Shown: positions 13,209 through 25,389, counted from the stretch's first letter. The stretch: 64,000 bases of DNA from Sebastes aleutianus (GCA_916700875.1 CAKAKS010000068.1:26504753-26568752); one strand, 5' to 3'. The notes: generated from the sequence alone by a model not told the origin. A program made the numbers and translations.

Positions 13209-13296
13209 ACGAAGAACAGTTTGGGTCTTCTTGGTGAGCTGAGCCAAATGATATGGCTCACTAAAAAGAGCCGGAATTCCCATCACTAGCTACAGA

Positions 13297-14530
13297 GTAG
13301 TTTGGTCAGAAGGTGGCGCTATAAGCTATGCATGGCTGTAATCTGCCAGTAAAGTAGAGTAAGTAAGAGTAGTAAAGAAGTAGAGCTAGCAAACCGGAAA
13401 CAAAACAAGTCGATTTAGCCATGCAGCTAACCCCATGAGCTAACCATGTACGAGAGAAAATTGGAGAAACGTCTTCAGGAATTTGTTCCAATTAGGCAAG
13501 TTGTAATTGTTCTTTCATGTCAGCTAGTACTGGCCATGTTTGATGTTGTCCAGAGACGAAGACAAGCATTCACACTTTATGGGAGGTAAACCCAAGAAGA
13601 CAGCGGAAACAGCAAATCAGTCACGTGAGTTAAATGTTTGCCATATCAGAATGTATTTGGCACAGGTGTTTCCATCACACATTTAGCACATCAACTCTTT
13701 TTTTTTGATACAGGCAAAAACTCTCCTCAAGCAAGTGTAAAAAAATTTTTTTTTTTGCAATTCAGTAAGTTTTATAAATGTTTTTATTTTTTTTTTTATT
13801 TCAAAATGACAGTATACATAGTAACAGCAGAACACATTAAAGACATTTCCATACAGAAGAAGCATAGTGAAAACATAAACAAAGAGCTGTGCCAAACATA
13901 AAAGGACAACAGAAATGAAACAAAACCAACATAATATAAAAAAATAAAAAATAAAAAAAAGACCACGCGAGACTATGACAATAATTTCACTTAAAAACTT
14001 TAAAGATATTGCATACATTCATTGTTTTCATTGCTTTTTTGTTTTGTGAGGAAGAAATTGTTGACAGATATAGATCCATTTCTTTCATAAATACAAAGAA
14101 ATTAGGCTTTTTTTATGGTAAATTTACACTTGTGAATGTGGAACTTCGCGAGAATTAAAATTAAATTAATTTTAAAGTTGCTAATAGAAATGTTTAACCA
14201 TGTAAATTAATAATTGTGTAAACATAGTAAATACATTTTTACTACATTAAATAAAAAAAATATGAATTAACTTCACTTATAAACCATAGGCTAAATGTCC
14301 TGCCTCTCTCATAAAAGAAACTTCCTTGTTTCACATAAGACGAAACAAGTCAAGTTATAAAAACAAAGCAACAGTCTCACTTCAGAACATATAGTGGTAG
14401 AGGAGACAGTGTGGGCTAACCATGCTCATAGGAGCATTGTAAGGTCCGACACCATTGTAAAGGACAATCCACATCAGATCTGAAAAAAATTGAATATTTC
14501 AAAGGGGCCTTTTCCAGTGAGGAGCAAGTT
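13297..14530. other. AT-rich intergenic DNA
   Basis: Very AT-rich with homopolymer T and A runs (13740-13800, 13940-13965). No convincing gene. It may contain old retroposon sequence with no recognisable ends. Confidence 0.4.
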
Positions 14531-14539
14531 TTTGTTTAT

Positions 14540-15350
14540 ATGTAGTGGGTTCCAGAAACATAGGGAGTGTGCCTGACACATTGGTCATGTTGTTTCTGCT
14601 GCTTTGGGGCACATTCTCGGTTCCATGCAGCAGAACTGAAGGCTGACCAAAGTTTCTGGGTCAACTGTGCAACATAGTCAGCAGGAGAACCTGGAGTAGA
14701 TGAAGATGGGAGATTGGAGCTCTCTGGTGATGTGTGGGATTCTGTATTACACATGAAGTACATTGCTTGCACCACATCTTGATGTCCTGTGACATGAATG
14801 GCCAGTATTGAACATGTTTCAGGACTTTATCTGCAGACAGATGACCAGCTATTGAACTATGCATCAGCTGTAGAACAGTGTTTTTTAAGGCATCAACAAC
14901 TTGATGCAGCACTGACTTATAGGAAGGGTTGAAAACTTCACGACTTTTTTGTCAGTACTGTGTCTTCACAAACTCAAGCTCAACTTGAAAATAGCCATGC
15001 TGAAGGTCCATTGTGGAGAACCAGTCAAAGCCCGATAGAGTTGGCACAGCAGAAGCAGGTGTAGACACTCAGGTTGTAATGAACGACCTGGCACAGAGGA
15101 GGCAATCATAGGGCATTTTTTTTAAGGCTGGATGATAGTTCTTTGGCTCTTTTGTCTCCATTGTGAGCAGAGCCAGGAGTTTGCCATCAGTAGGTTTAGG
15201 ACAAATCATAGCTACCAGTTCAGAAGATAGAGTGTGTGGAGAAATTGCAATGGTCGGGTGCAGCGCTTCCCCAAGGTTCTCTGCAGCCATCTCATGATCT
15301 TTTGACTGTAAGGTTGGTTCCAAGGCAAGCTGGCAACAAAGCATCAGTAT
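14540..15350 (-). mobile_element. Broken Ty3/Gypsy-type pol remnant
   Basis: Read on the minus strand, about 14985-15045 carries FSTMDLQHGYFQVE, the first conserved block of a Ty3/Gypsy reverse transcriptase. About 14700-14870 carries the His-His-Cys-Cys zinc-binding start of a retroelement integrase (AGHLSADKVL... then WCKQCTSC). In an intact element hundreds of codons of reverse transcriptase and RNase H separate these; here they are about 100 bp apart, so the middle is deleted. Stops interrupt the frame and I see no LTR pair. The frame at 15069-15344 on the same strand may belong to the element but is not recognised. Confidence 0.65.
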
Positions 15351-18300
15351 TGTTCACCTTCTAGTTTATTGTGGGTACAGTTGGGAAAGATTTCTAGCAC
15401 AAGGTGAGTGATGTCTGCATTGCACATGAATTTGGAGGAAAGGCAGGGAGTATTTTAGCCCAATAACTTTATCCTTTACTAAATCACAGTCTCTCTGGGT
15501 TAAAAGAGGGAGGCTGTTCCAATACAGTCATGCAGCTTCAGCTCAGCCAGTAGGGAGGATGAAGGCCATCACCGTAGATAAATCTGCATCAGGTGAAGTC
15601 ATAGCCTGCACTGCCATGTCAAAGTGTTGAGACCAACTTGTAAAAGATATGGTTCCATGCACTTTAAAAAGCAGGTGGAAGATCACACCAGAGACGGTAT
15701 ATGGAGCTAAAGGAGCAGCACTGGTCCTCGTAGCATCCGCTGATCTCTGTTGTTGCCTGGGAGCAGCTCATCATGTGTTTTGTAAGAGAAATCTGAATCT
15801 CCAATATAACAGTAACTGCAGCAAACTGCCTATAACTCACAGCCCTGTCATGCTGAGCCCTCATCAAATTTGATTCAATGTTAGAGATTAGACAGATGGT
15901 ATTACCAAAAGAGAGTGTTTAGTGAATACTGAGATAACTCAGTCCCTGGGGTCTAGGTTGGGGTTCTCTCTCCTCCACTTTCAATCTCTTACTCCCACTC
16001 TCTATCTCTTTGTCTCTCTCTCTCTCACACATGCACAAACAGCCACGCAATCTCTGGCCCATCTCTCATCACCACTGTCTGGCAGGGTGGCGTTCCTTTG
16101 TTTCTCTCCAACTTTTCACTCCCAGGCTCATGCACCGATTCCCATTTTCAACCGCCAGCCGCCCCCACTCACCCCCACCTCTCTCACCCTTGCTCCTATA
16201 CTCCCACCTCTTACTGTGCAGAAACGGAGGTTATTTTTAGAGCTCAGTTGATGGTTTAAGGATGTTAAGTCCATATTGTGCCATGGATTTTCAGGGAGGA
16301 AACAGGCTGTTTCTCTTTTTGCCCCCTAACCTCCGTTTCATTTCCTTCTCTGCATCCTCTCTTTCCTTCTCAGAAGCCCTCTCTGTGAAACACCCTCTTA
16401 CTAGCACACTTTCTTTTTCTCCCGTACCCTATAGCCTCAGCCTCTCTCTCTCTCTAACCACCCGATTGTCAACACACCACCACCGCCATGCTCTCACCTC
16501 CCTCCTCACACCTACACAATTCTCTCATTTTCTCGTCTTCTTTCTCTCTCTTCCTAGCAGCGAGCTGTTTTTTCTGCCTCTACGTGCAATCTGGGCCTGT
16601 CATCGTTCAGACCGCTCACCCACTCTGCTCATGTCTATGGATGGGAGATGCTTTCAGTACAGCGCCTCACCAAGCCTTACATTATACAGCTCGTGTTTGT
16701 GATGTACGGAACATCCCAAAAACAAAAGTGCACACACAATACTGTATATCATAACATTCTCAGAAACAGTTGTAAAATTTTCGTCGTAAAAATCCAACTC
16801 TGGTTTTGTACACTTGTCACTTATATGTACTGATTTTTGTCAAATTGTAGAGAATTGTAACTAAAACTATATACCATAAGGTATTGATACAATAATCTTA
16901 GAGATCCACACATCAGCTGATTTCATAGGAAACATATTATTTGTGTAAGTTGTGAAGTTATACGAGATAATAATGCTGAAATTTGAAGTTAATGGAGCAA
17001 CTTTTCAGCATTGTTCTGCTCAAAGGTGTGTAAGATATTGAGAAAAGTTTCAAGCACAAGCCTGCCATGACACTCTGCTGCTATCACACTCTTTTCACAG
17101 CTCAACTCTGCCCTCTATCACTGGATCTCTGCAATGCAGGTACAGTACAACTCTCATTTTTAGCATGACACAAGCCAAAACTAAATGTCTCCTTGGCTTT
17201 GATACCTGATGTGAAATTCTGATGTTTTTGTACATTATATGACTTTGCCAAATTGAAACAAAAATCCCTGAACCTACTTTTTCTAAAACCTGACATGTTG
17301 AGGTCTTCTGTCAGAATGCGATGAGAGAGCTGGCATGGCCACCTACTGGCTTCTGTGCGTCTCACCAGCCGTCTCAAATAGCCCTCGCCATATGTTAACA
17401 CTTTACTCCCCAAATACCCGTGATGACAGCGTCGCTCTGTCTCTTTAAGACCCGGCGTGGAATGCTGTGGTTTTGCCTAGGCGTTTGGGGTAGTGCCCTC
17501 ACCCACACATAAACACAACCCTAAAAGTGACTGTGACTCACTCTCCTTCTCGCCGTCCCTCTCCTCTTTCATTCTCAGATGCCTCCCTATCCTTGTCCGC
17601 CCGCGTGAGGACGTTTCTCGTGTTGTTTTGCGGCTTGTGCTTTCATTCTGCTTCGCTTGAGTGTTTGAAAGAAAACAATGTCCTGCCCTCATCTGGCTGG
17701 CACTGTGTCAGAGCAAGGCAGCGTGTGTTTCCTGTTTCACATGTTTGTTTGTGCCACAGGTGAAAAGGGAGGCTGCTGTTGTTGTCTTTGGCCTCAATAA
17801 CCCCACAAGGCAGCTCAGAATAGTAAACAAGCATCTTATCTTGCAGATATTTGTATACAGTTTGTTGTCTTTGGATAAGTCACAGGTACCGGTATCTTAA
17901 TGTTTGATACAAACACATTTAAAGATGAAAAAAAAGTTTCCTTATGACCTTTAAGGCCTTTTTAATAATGAATCACCTGAGCTGATCTGTACAAAAAAAG
18001 TGAATCATCACTGTTTGTTCATAATGTCTCCCATTCTGAACAAAAGGGTACCAAAGTCCTCCATGAGCCGCTCCTAGCTTGAGCCAGAGAGCCCTCCAGT
18101 GGTGACAGCCGGCAGCAGCTTTCCCTATGAATAGGATCAATAGGCAAGCTCCCTTTATTAGATCCAGATTTGACCGTCTGAAGGCACAGATGAATGATTT
18201 TTGTAGTCTGGTGAGCAGCCCACATCGAGTTCAGCCTGTCAGACATGTCTGGGGGGACGTGGGGGAGGAAAGAGAGACGCGGGCCTCAAAAGCCTTGAGA

Positions 18301-20330
18301 ATGCGGGACAGGGGTAAACCCTAAACCTGAGAGCTCAGCCCGGGCTCGCAGCCTTCCAGGGAACAACACTTTTCTTATTGAGCCAGCGGGCCAGACCCAA
18401 ATGAGAGGTGACAGCATATTCATTTCACTCCGTGTTTTTCTTTAAGGGCTTTTTAAAATGCTGCTGAATGATGAGCGGTCAGTGGATTTATAGTTCAGGG
18501 GATGATTTAGGCTTTCTAAATGGCACTGCTTTCCTCCTGCTCTCGCTCGCCCTGCCTTTTTCCACAGGAGCAGTCATTTTCAGAGGCTTTATTTCAGCCT
18601 CATGTTGTTCATGTAGGGATGACTCCCCCACCTGGCAACCAAGATTGATTTAAAATATAAAGTGAGCACCTTGATCCCCATGCCCAGTGTGGACTAGAGG
18701 CAGGGTGTGTCCAGCAGAATTGACACAAGATAAGTGCTCCGGGAAATCCGTGCATACACCCTGAGAACAGAGAAATTCACAGCAATTTGTGGTGTTGTTA
18801 AAAGTGATTACATGGACACACACTGTAGATGCCTAAAGCACAGACACACACCAGACACTGACCCAAATGCACTCTCTTTCTTTTGATTAAATGCATACCA
18901 GAACATATTATATGTAATGACAACATGCATTTCGTCTCGACACCACATGTCCTTCCACAAACATCCACTCTCCCAAGCTCTCATCTCAGCACACCAACCC
19001 CCGGGGGCAAGAATACCAAGACTGAACAGATGAGGTCACATCGTGGACGTATCAGTGGTTCGCTCTGGACCTGATGAGTGGCAACACATCAGGAGGCATT
19101 GGGAGGTCGTTAATTTATAGGGATGCTATTACCTTCATAAATGCTTGCCTCATAAAATGACTGCCTTGCTTTAATTTAATACTTCCCCTTGCTAATTATC
19201 ACCGCACACACGAGTGGGCTGCTGTCTGCACTCTGTGTGTGAGCTATTTTCAATGGACAAATTCTTTGAATTCTGTTGTTGGGTAGTGTCTTGTAAAATT
19301 GGACAAACCATCACAACTCTTTTCTAAACTTTCTTTCTCGGAACAAAAGAAGCTTTGGCATCATTACAGTTCGTCACAGTTTTACCAATATCGTGAAAAA
19401 CATCTTTCTGTTTCTTGATTAGGCCTCTGTTAAATCTTTCAAACTGTAATTCAGTACAGACAAATGATACAAATATTGAGAAATCCCACTCTTTTGAACA
19501 TGAGCCCTGTGCTTACATGCTGTTCCATGTCTGGCCCATGCCTGCCTGGAAGCTTGCGTGAAAAGATTTGATACACTGCCCTGCCTTCCCTGGTGCCACA
19601 CTGCCATTTTCTCTCTCCCCGAGGAGTAGAAAAAAGAAAGAAAGGGCTGGAATGGGACCGATCTCCATCTCCAGATCATCTCTCGGTAGCCCCTTCAACT
19701 AAATAAATAACTCATTAGAGTTCAGAGTAAGGAGCTTCATTTACTCTGGGCGATGTAATCGCAGATGTCTGTAGGTTGCACACATCATCTCAAATACAAG
19801 CGTTTTTGGTGGAATCCCAAGAGAGGGAGCTCTGAAATGTTAACATACCAGTGAGGAGAGACTGGCAGTGGACTGCATATGGGAAACTGTTGATGGCAGA
19901 TTGTTTGGCCTCGCTGCACAGTAGTATTAAGTTTGCTTTAAAAAAAAAAAAAAGTACAGAGGGAGATTCAGTCAACAATATGAAAGCATATGCTAAATAA
20001 TCATGAAAGACAATTGAGAGCCTTCTGTGAGCCCTCAACAGGCACATTCCACATGTGATGACAATACCATGGCAAAAACAAGAAGTCCTGGATGGTGCAA
20101 GAGTTGATGAAACAACCAGACAGAGGACCTGAGGCATTTGCAAATATATTCAGTTTTGTTTTTTCTTCACCTCCTTAAAATAACGCAAGAAAGACTGTTG
20201 CCACATAGGACAAAGCAGTCAGTGTCAGAACGTTTAGACAGTCAGTGGATCAATTCAACAACCTCTGATAACTGATATGGCGCTATTTGAAATGTCATTG
20301 TGCTTGCTGCTGTCTGAGGTTAAACAGGCA
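15350..20330. other. ets1-fli1 intergenic DNA, middle part
   Basis: No supported exon. A strongly pyrimidine-rich stretch covers about 15960-16580. Non-repetitive sequence at about 18000-18720 looks like possible conserved non-coding DNA, judged only from its complexity and lack of repeats. Remaining reading frames are short and low-complexity. Confidence 0.45.
15960..16580. repeat. Pyrimidine-rich low-complexity tract
   Basis: About 600 bp dominated by CTCTC, TCTCC and CACTC on the plus strand, which yields spurious Ser/Leu/Pro-rich reading frames. Confidence 0.7.
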
Positions 20331-20338
20331 CTAATAGT

Positions 20339-20648
20339 TAGGGCTGGGCAATATATTGATATTATATTGATATTGTGATATGAGACTAGATGTTTTCTTA
20401 GATTTTGGATATCGTAATATGGCATAAGTGTTGTCTTTTCCTGGTTTTAAAGGCTGTTCTAGCTGTTCTATTATTTGCCTTTACCCACTTAGTCATTATA
20501 TCCACATTACTGATGATTATTTCACAAAAATCTAAATATTTTGTAAAAGCACCAGTAGTAAACCCCACAATAGAGTCGCAATATCGACATCGAGGTATTT
20601 GGTCAAAAATATTGTGATGTTTGATTTTCTCCATGTCGCCCAGCCCTA
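20339..20648. mobile_element. 310-bp hAT MITE
   Basis: Terminal inverted repeats TAGGGCTGGGC and GCCCAGCCCTA are perfect over 11 bp. Flanking 8-mers CTAATAGT (20331-20338) and CTAATAAT (20649-20656) match at seven of eight positions, the target duplication size of hAT elements. The AT-rich interior lacks any transposase, so it is non-autonomous. Confidence 0.85.
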
Positions 20649-20656
20649 CTAATAAT

Positions 20657-21782
20657 GAACTGCAAATTCTAATGAACTTAGTGTAGGAATAGAAGAGTGG
20701 AGGTTATTTTGAAACAGTTGTAACCAAATGTCTGACTCCTTGTCATCTTTGCAGCGCTAATTAGATTGGTTAATTGATTAGTTTTATCATTCTAAATTAA
20801 TATGTGATGTTTTAAATGCTGATGGCACATTGAAGAGTGACTTCTGATTAAAAGCTCATGATTTAGGACATTAAGGTTCCCATCAAAAGCTATTTTTGGT
20901 TAAATGGGGAGCTTTGTCACAGCTAATGCCTCTATGTGTTTTAATATTAATATCAGACCACATAATTTCTTTTCTTTTTCTTTTTTTTGTTGAGAATTTA
21001 ATAGTTGCTGTTCAAATGTGTTAGAAAACTTCTTCTACTGTATCCTGAGGAAGGCAACACAGCAGGCGCATGAATGCCATTTTTCAGTAAAACGGATGTT
21101 GGGATTTCCTCCCATTGTTTGGTGCTGGGAACACTATTATCAATGTTGTTGTTTTTAATCATTGCATTAGGAAGCGGTGCCACAAACAGAAGGTCTAGCC
21201 GGTGATGAAAGACGACCTTTTTACCAGATGACCCCCCCACCCCCCAACCCTGTAAAAAATCACTCAGTATAATATGTCGTCTGTTTTTATAAGTGATTGT
21301 TTTGCATAATGGAGTGTTATTCTAACGTTTCCAGACTTTTTCCTTTACGTCTTTGCCTCACTATTTGGCAAGAAAATATCACATGATACAAATTCATCAT
21401 TGGCAAGAAATATGCATCTTTTCTTGATGATGGACGATCACATGAAATATGTCTAAATTCCAGCAGCAGATCTCATCTTTGGCATGACTTATTGGCTCTT
21501 CAGTGCAAAAAGGTTGCAGTCCCCGTTTCACTTCGGTTGCTGTGCTGTGAAACAGCGACCTTGATGAGGCTATAAAATGCCATGGTTGGGCGACTTTCCT
21601 CACCGTGAATTGCCCCACATCCTTTGGGGGCTTGAAGATGAGGGCAGCAATGTGAAGGAAATGAAGTTAGTGAAGTGAGTTGGGGTCAACTGAGCAGGAA
21701 AAGACAAAACCCTGCTGCAGAGGAACTCGTGCTGCTGGTTGTATTCCTGCGGGAACTGTCACCAGGACAGACAGGGACATGA
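20657..21782. other. Intergenic DNA, no gene seen
   Basis: Mixed-composition sequence with a C-run at about 21229-21246. Nothing else recognised. Confidence 0.4.
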
Positions 21783-22003
21783 GTCAAGTCAAGTCAAGTC
21801 AAATTTATTTCTATAGCACATTTAAAACAACATGAGCTGACCAAAGTGCTTTACAGACATAGGCAGAATAAAAAGAGGTCAACAGAGCAGACAACAAAAT
21901 GTCACACATCCACAGACAGAGACCAAGATAAAAAATCCATGAGTAAAAGACTGTTATAATGAGCATTATAAAAGGCCAATTAGTAATCACAATTCAAGTA
22001 CAT
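21783..22003 (-). mobile_element. LINE 3' end, minus orientation (inverted pair, left arm)
   Basis: Reverse complement of a familiar teleost LINE 3' end (ATAAATTTGACTTGACTTGAC tail type; AAAGCACTTTGGTCAGC box). It forms the left arm of an inverted pair with 22348-22567; spacer about 344 bp. The tail is the (AAGTC)n run at 21783-21801. No coding capacity is left. Confidence 0.75.
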
Positions 22004-22086
22004 GAGTGAATATCTGCATAGAAACCCTTGCTGATGGCTGATAATTAAAGTCCCTTGTACTGGTTTAAAGTCTGAATGTAGGCCTA

Positions 22087-22915
22087 TATTATCATCAGGT
22101 TATATTATATCATTATGGTTTATTTTGCACAGTAGATGTGTGAAAATCAACAACTGTTTTCCAGAAATACTCCAGCTTGATCCTTGCGTAATGGCATTAT
22201 AGCTCGTGTCAGATATTATGCTTTCTGCAGTTACATTTGAGGCCTAAATACATAATAAATACGATACTCTCCACATCAGATCTGCTCCCTCTACAAAGTA
22301 TTTCAAAGCACGGCTCAAGACCCACCTCTTTTCCTTGGCTTTTGAATGTACTTGAATTGTGATTAATAATTGGCCTTTTATATAATGCTCATTATAACAA
22401 TCTTTTGCTCATGGATTTTTATCTTGGTCTCTGTCTGTGGATGTGTGAGATTTTGTTGTCTGCTCTGTTGATCTGTTTTTATTCTGCACTATGTCTGTAA
22501 AGCACTTTGGTCAGCTCATGTTGTTTTAAATGTGCTATAGAAATAAATTTGACTTGACTTGACTTGACATCTGAACACAATTTGCCCCACCACTTAATTT
22601 GAGGAAGGATGGTGAGAGAACAGTTTATTGGAAGAAAAATGTTGTTTTTGCAATAATCTTTATTATCATCAGGTTATATTATATAATTAAGGTTTATTTT
22701 GCAGAGTAAATGTGTGAAAATCAACAAGATGATCTGTTTTCCAGAAATACTCTAGCTTGATCCTTGCGTAATGGCATTAGTGTCAGATATTATGCTTTTA
22801 TGCAGTTACATTGGAGGCCTAAATCCATCTGAACACTCTTTGCCCACCACTTAATTTGCGGAAGGATGGTGAGAACAACAGTTTCTTGGAAGAAAAATGT
22901 TGTTTTTGCCATGAT
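22087..22915. repeat. Tandem duplication, about 260-bp unit, one copy split by a LINE
   Basis: Unit 1 is 22087-22250 plus 22568-22660; unit 2 is 22664-22915. Both run from ATCATCAGGTTATATTATAT through TGATCCTTGCGTAATGGCAT and GAGGCCTAAAT to GAAGAAAAATGTTGTTTTTG. Unit 2 joins AGGCCTAAAT directly to CCATCTGAAC, whereas unit 1 has the LINE 3' end between these words, so unit 2 is a natural empty site. Confidence 0.8.
22255..22567 (+). mobile_element. LINE 3' end, plus orientation
   Basis: It begins with the last codons of a LINE ORF2: at about 22300-22344 the frame reads FKARLKTHLFSLAF, a classic C-terminus of L2/CR1-like LINEs. Then comes a 3' UTR with the CACTTTGGTCAGC box and an (ACTTG)n tail at 22552-22567. 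It is inserted within one copy of a tandem duplication whose other copy (22664-22915) lacks it. Heavily 5'-truncated. Confidence 0.75.
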
Positions 22916-23099
22916 CTTTGTGGTGCTTTTGAAGTCCTCTGACTGTACTCAGAGCATTTTACGCACAAAGCACCACTGCTGTTCCAATAACTGCAGTAGC
23001 CTATAATCACAAATGAATGCTAATTAAACCATCTAAAAAATAGAACAATAAAAACCATATTTTTTTTTATATTTTCGCTTTCCTTTACCAGAAACACTT

Positions 23100-23387
23100 T
23101 ATAAAGCAGATTTATGACGCGCTCTGCTTTCCCCTTATTTCATGGTTCAGTGGCCTCACACTGCAGGCTAAGGGGAGGTTTTCTCTCGCTGCTCATTGGT
23201 CGCAGCTCTCCACATCTCAGCAGCATTTCCATTCATACACCCGGCGCTCCTTTTCAGCCCCTTTTCTAAATAACTCACTGTCATCATCATCGGGAAAACG
23301 GCTTTGCCTGCACGGGACTAATTATTGAGAATTGGCGGAGAAGTGATTGGATCGAAAGAGATCAAACGAGCGACAGAAAAACGACAG
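23100..23387 (+). promoter_or_regulatory. fli1: Candidate distal fli1 promoter and non-coding first exon
   Basis: TATAAAG at 23100-23106, an inverted CCAAT box (ATTGG) at 23195-23199 and, at the 3' end, a near-ideal donor ACGACAG|GTGAGTAG at 23387/23388. Together they suggest a transcription start near 23130 and a leader exon of about 260 nt. The next downstream acceptor on this strand that fits is CTCAACAG at 31948, in front of the fli1 ATG exon, making a first intron of about 8.5 kb. From memory, fish fli1a also has a long first intron with an endothelial enhancer. It might instead belong to a non-coding transcript. Confidence 0.45.
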
Positions 23388-24544
23388 GTGAGTAGTAAAA
23401 ACTGAGGATCGCGTTTTGTTTGCAGAAAGTCCTGCTCATGCATGCTCTGCAGCTTCTACATGTGCATGCAGGAGGATAATAAATCAGTTCCACTTGTTTT
23501 AATGCTATTTGTTGATCACGTTGTAAAAAAGCAGGTTGCACCTGAATCGATAAAAAAAGAAAAGTGGACGTTTTGGAATAAAACTGTGAAGTCCATCGCA
23601 AATCTTTGTCTAAATGTTTGTTTTATTGCATCAGGTTTGTTATTCAACGTTATACCTTATTAATATCTGAGTTAAATATGAGTTTTTGCTATCGAAAAAT
23701 ACTGAAGTTGTGTCAGCTCACCTCATCTCATCGCAGTCTCAAAAAAGAAGCAAAACTAAAATCAACATATCTATATGTCTGTCACATCTGATCTGAAATG
23801 ACTTTGTTGCACTGCACAGAGACGTTTTCAGATGCAGAGGTCAGTTTGGCTCCACTTGCGCTATATGTATTGTGTTTACTCATGTCATATTAAAGCACGA
23901 CTCTGAATTTAGAGTTGCGGAGTAAACAACAAATGTGGGGGAAAAAAGGAGAAAAAAATCTTCTCTCCCACTGAAAGGAAACAAAAATCTGACAGATCAT
24001 TCCTGATATAGAGACTTGAGTATATATTAAAACACCTCTCAGCCTTTGAGAGGGGCTTTTAGTCTCATATAGAAAAAAAGAAAGTGGAATGAGCTGAAAA
24101 TCAGTTGGCTCTCTCTTGGTTTATGATGGATAACAGCAAGGTAAGATGGTTAAAATGTAACACTAGAGGGGTCCCTGTCTCGGAGGGAGGTTCACGCCGT
24201 TATTCACCAGAACCTCCTCTGCCTAATTGGCTGCAGATGCGGGATCCTATGCTCCTTTTACCGCGGAGAAATTGGATGCATTTGGGGAACTTTATGAGGC
24301 GAGCCTTGCGTTTGCCTGCAGGAGCCGAGAAGACCAAAAAAAAAAAAAAAAAAAGCATTGGTCCTCTACTAGTATTTATACCGTGTGCCACGTTCCTATA
24401 TATAACCCCCCTCTTTCTCGGCTAATTTATCATGGGGGCAGGAATTCAATGAAAAAAAAAAACGTGAAATTGTGCTGTAAAAAGGGAGAAATTGTAGTCC
24501 TATATTAGACCGCTGGTCGTGTGTATAGGAAGGTATAAGTCTCC

Positions 24545-24769
24545 CTGTGTTTTTTTATTATTGTTTCATTTTTGTTGAATTTCCCTGACCATACCTGAAC
24601 CATAATCATGGCACCTGCACTTTATGATCCATTTATTTGTCTACACTTTTGATTTGAATTTTTTTATGTTTGCTTTTAATGTTTGCTTTTACTGCCAAGA
24701 ACTGCTAAACTGTTTTCGTTGTTTTCAATGACAATGACAATAAAGTCTCTATTTTATTCTATTCTATAG
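24545..24769 (+). mobile_element. Non-LTR retroposon 3' end with (CTATT)n tail
   Basis: Ends with GACAATGACAATAAAG followed by an ATTTTATTCTATTCTATAG tail, a common teleost LINE/SINE 3' signature of AATAAAG plus a short tandem tail. The 5' limit is approximate. No coding sequence remains. Confidence 0.55.
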
Positions 24770-24871
24770 TGGCTTTAAGATCACAAGGGCGCGTGATCTG
24801 AATCCAAAAATTACTGATTTGTATATGTGTATAATAATCCTTACAGAATGATGTCCCATAGGCTTTGTTAA

Positions 24872-25389
24872 AGCTCCCATATTGTAAAAAAAAAAATGAT
24901 TTTCATGTCTTATATACTATAAAGCAGGTTTAAGTGCTATATAAATACTGTTAAACTATCAAAACGCTCAATATACGGAGAAATACACACAGCCCATATT
25001 CAGAAATTGCTTGTTTGAAACGAGCCTTTATAGGATTTCTGTCCATTTGTGATGTCACAAATATACAATATTTACACCATTACACGGTTTTAAATGTAAA
25101 CATTCTAAATGTGTCCCAGTTTATTTCCTGGTTGCAGTGTATGTAAATAACATCAGCTGACACGAAGTAAACATGGACCCAAACTGTTGCCTAGCAACGC
25201 AATTCCGTTGCAATTCCATTGAAATGCACTAAAACGGAGCGTTTCAGACAGAGAGGGTAAATACAGGTATATTCAGGCAGATAATATGAGGAAAATAATG
25301 TGTTTTTTGAACATTACAGCAAGTAAACATGTTCTAGTAGAAACACAAAATACAAGTATGAACCTGAAAATGAGCACGATATGGGACCT
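24872..25389. mobile_element. Non-autonomous DNA transposon at a TTAA site
   Basis: Flanked by TTAA at 24868-24871 and 25390-25393. The termini are inverted: AAG(C/G)TCCCATAT at the left and ATATGGGACCTT at the right. TTAA targets are used by piggyBac and Kolobok superfamilies; the GGGACCTT end favours a Kolobok-like MITE. The 518-bp interior has no transposase frame. From memory, closely similar copies are very common in percomorph genomes. Confidence 0.75.

Larger units (their letters stand above)
12101..13288. mobile_element. Composite hAT-like DNA transposon carrying a LINE fragment
   Basis: The ends are imperfect inverted repeats: TACTGATG... at the left and ...CATCACTA at the right, each followed internally by GAGCCG/CGGCTC-rich motifs. 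The flanks are near-identical 8-mers, GCTACAGC (12093-12100) and GCTACAGA (13289-13296), as expected for the 8-bp target duplication of hAT elements. No transposase frame remains, so it is non-autonomous. The 1188-bp length is inflated by a minus-strand LINE fragment and a 48-bp-arm hairpin in the right half. hAT assignment rests on target-site length and end architecture. Confidence 0.6.

Noticed and set aside
16262..16702. 146-aa Ser/Leu-rich plus-strand frame
   Set aside because: Produced by the pyrimidine-rich tract at 15960-16580.
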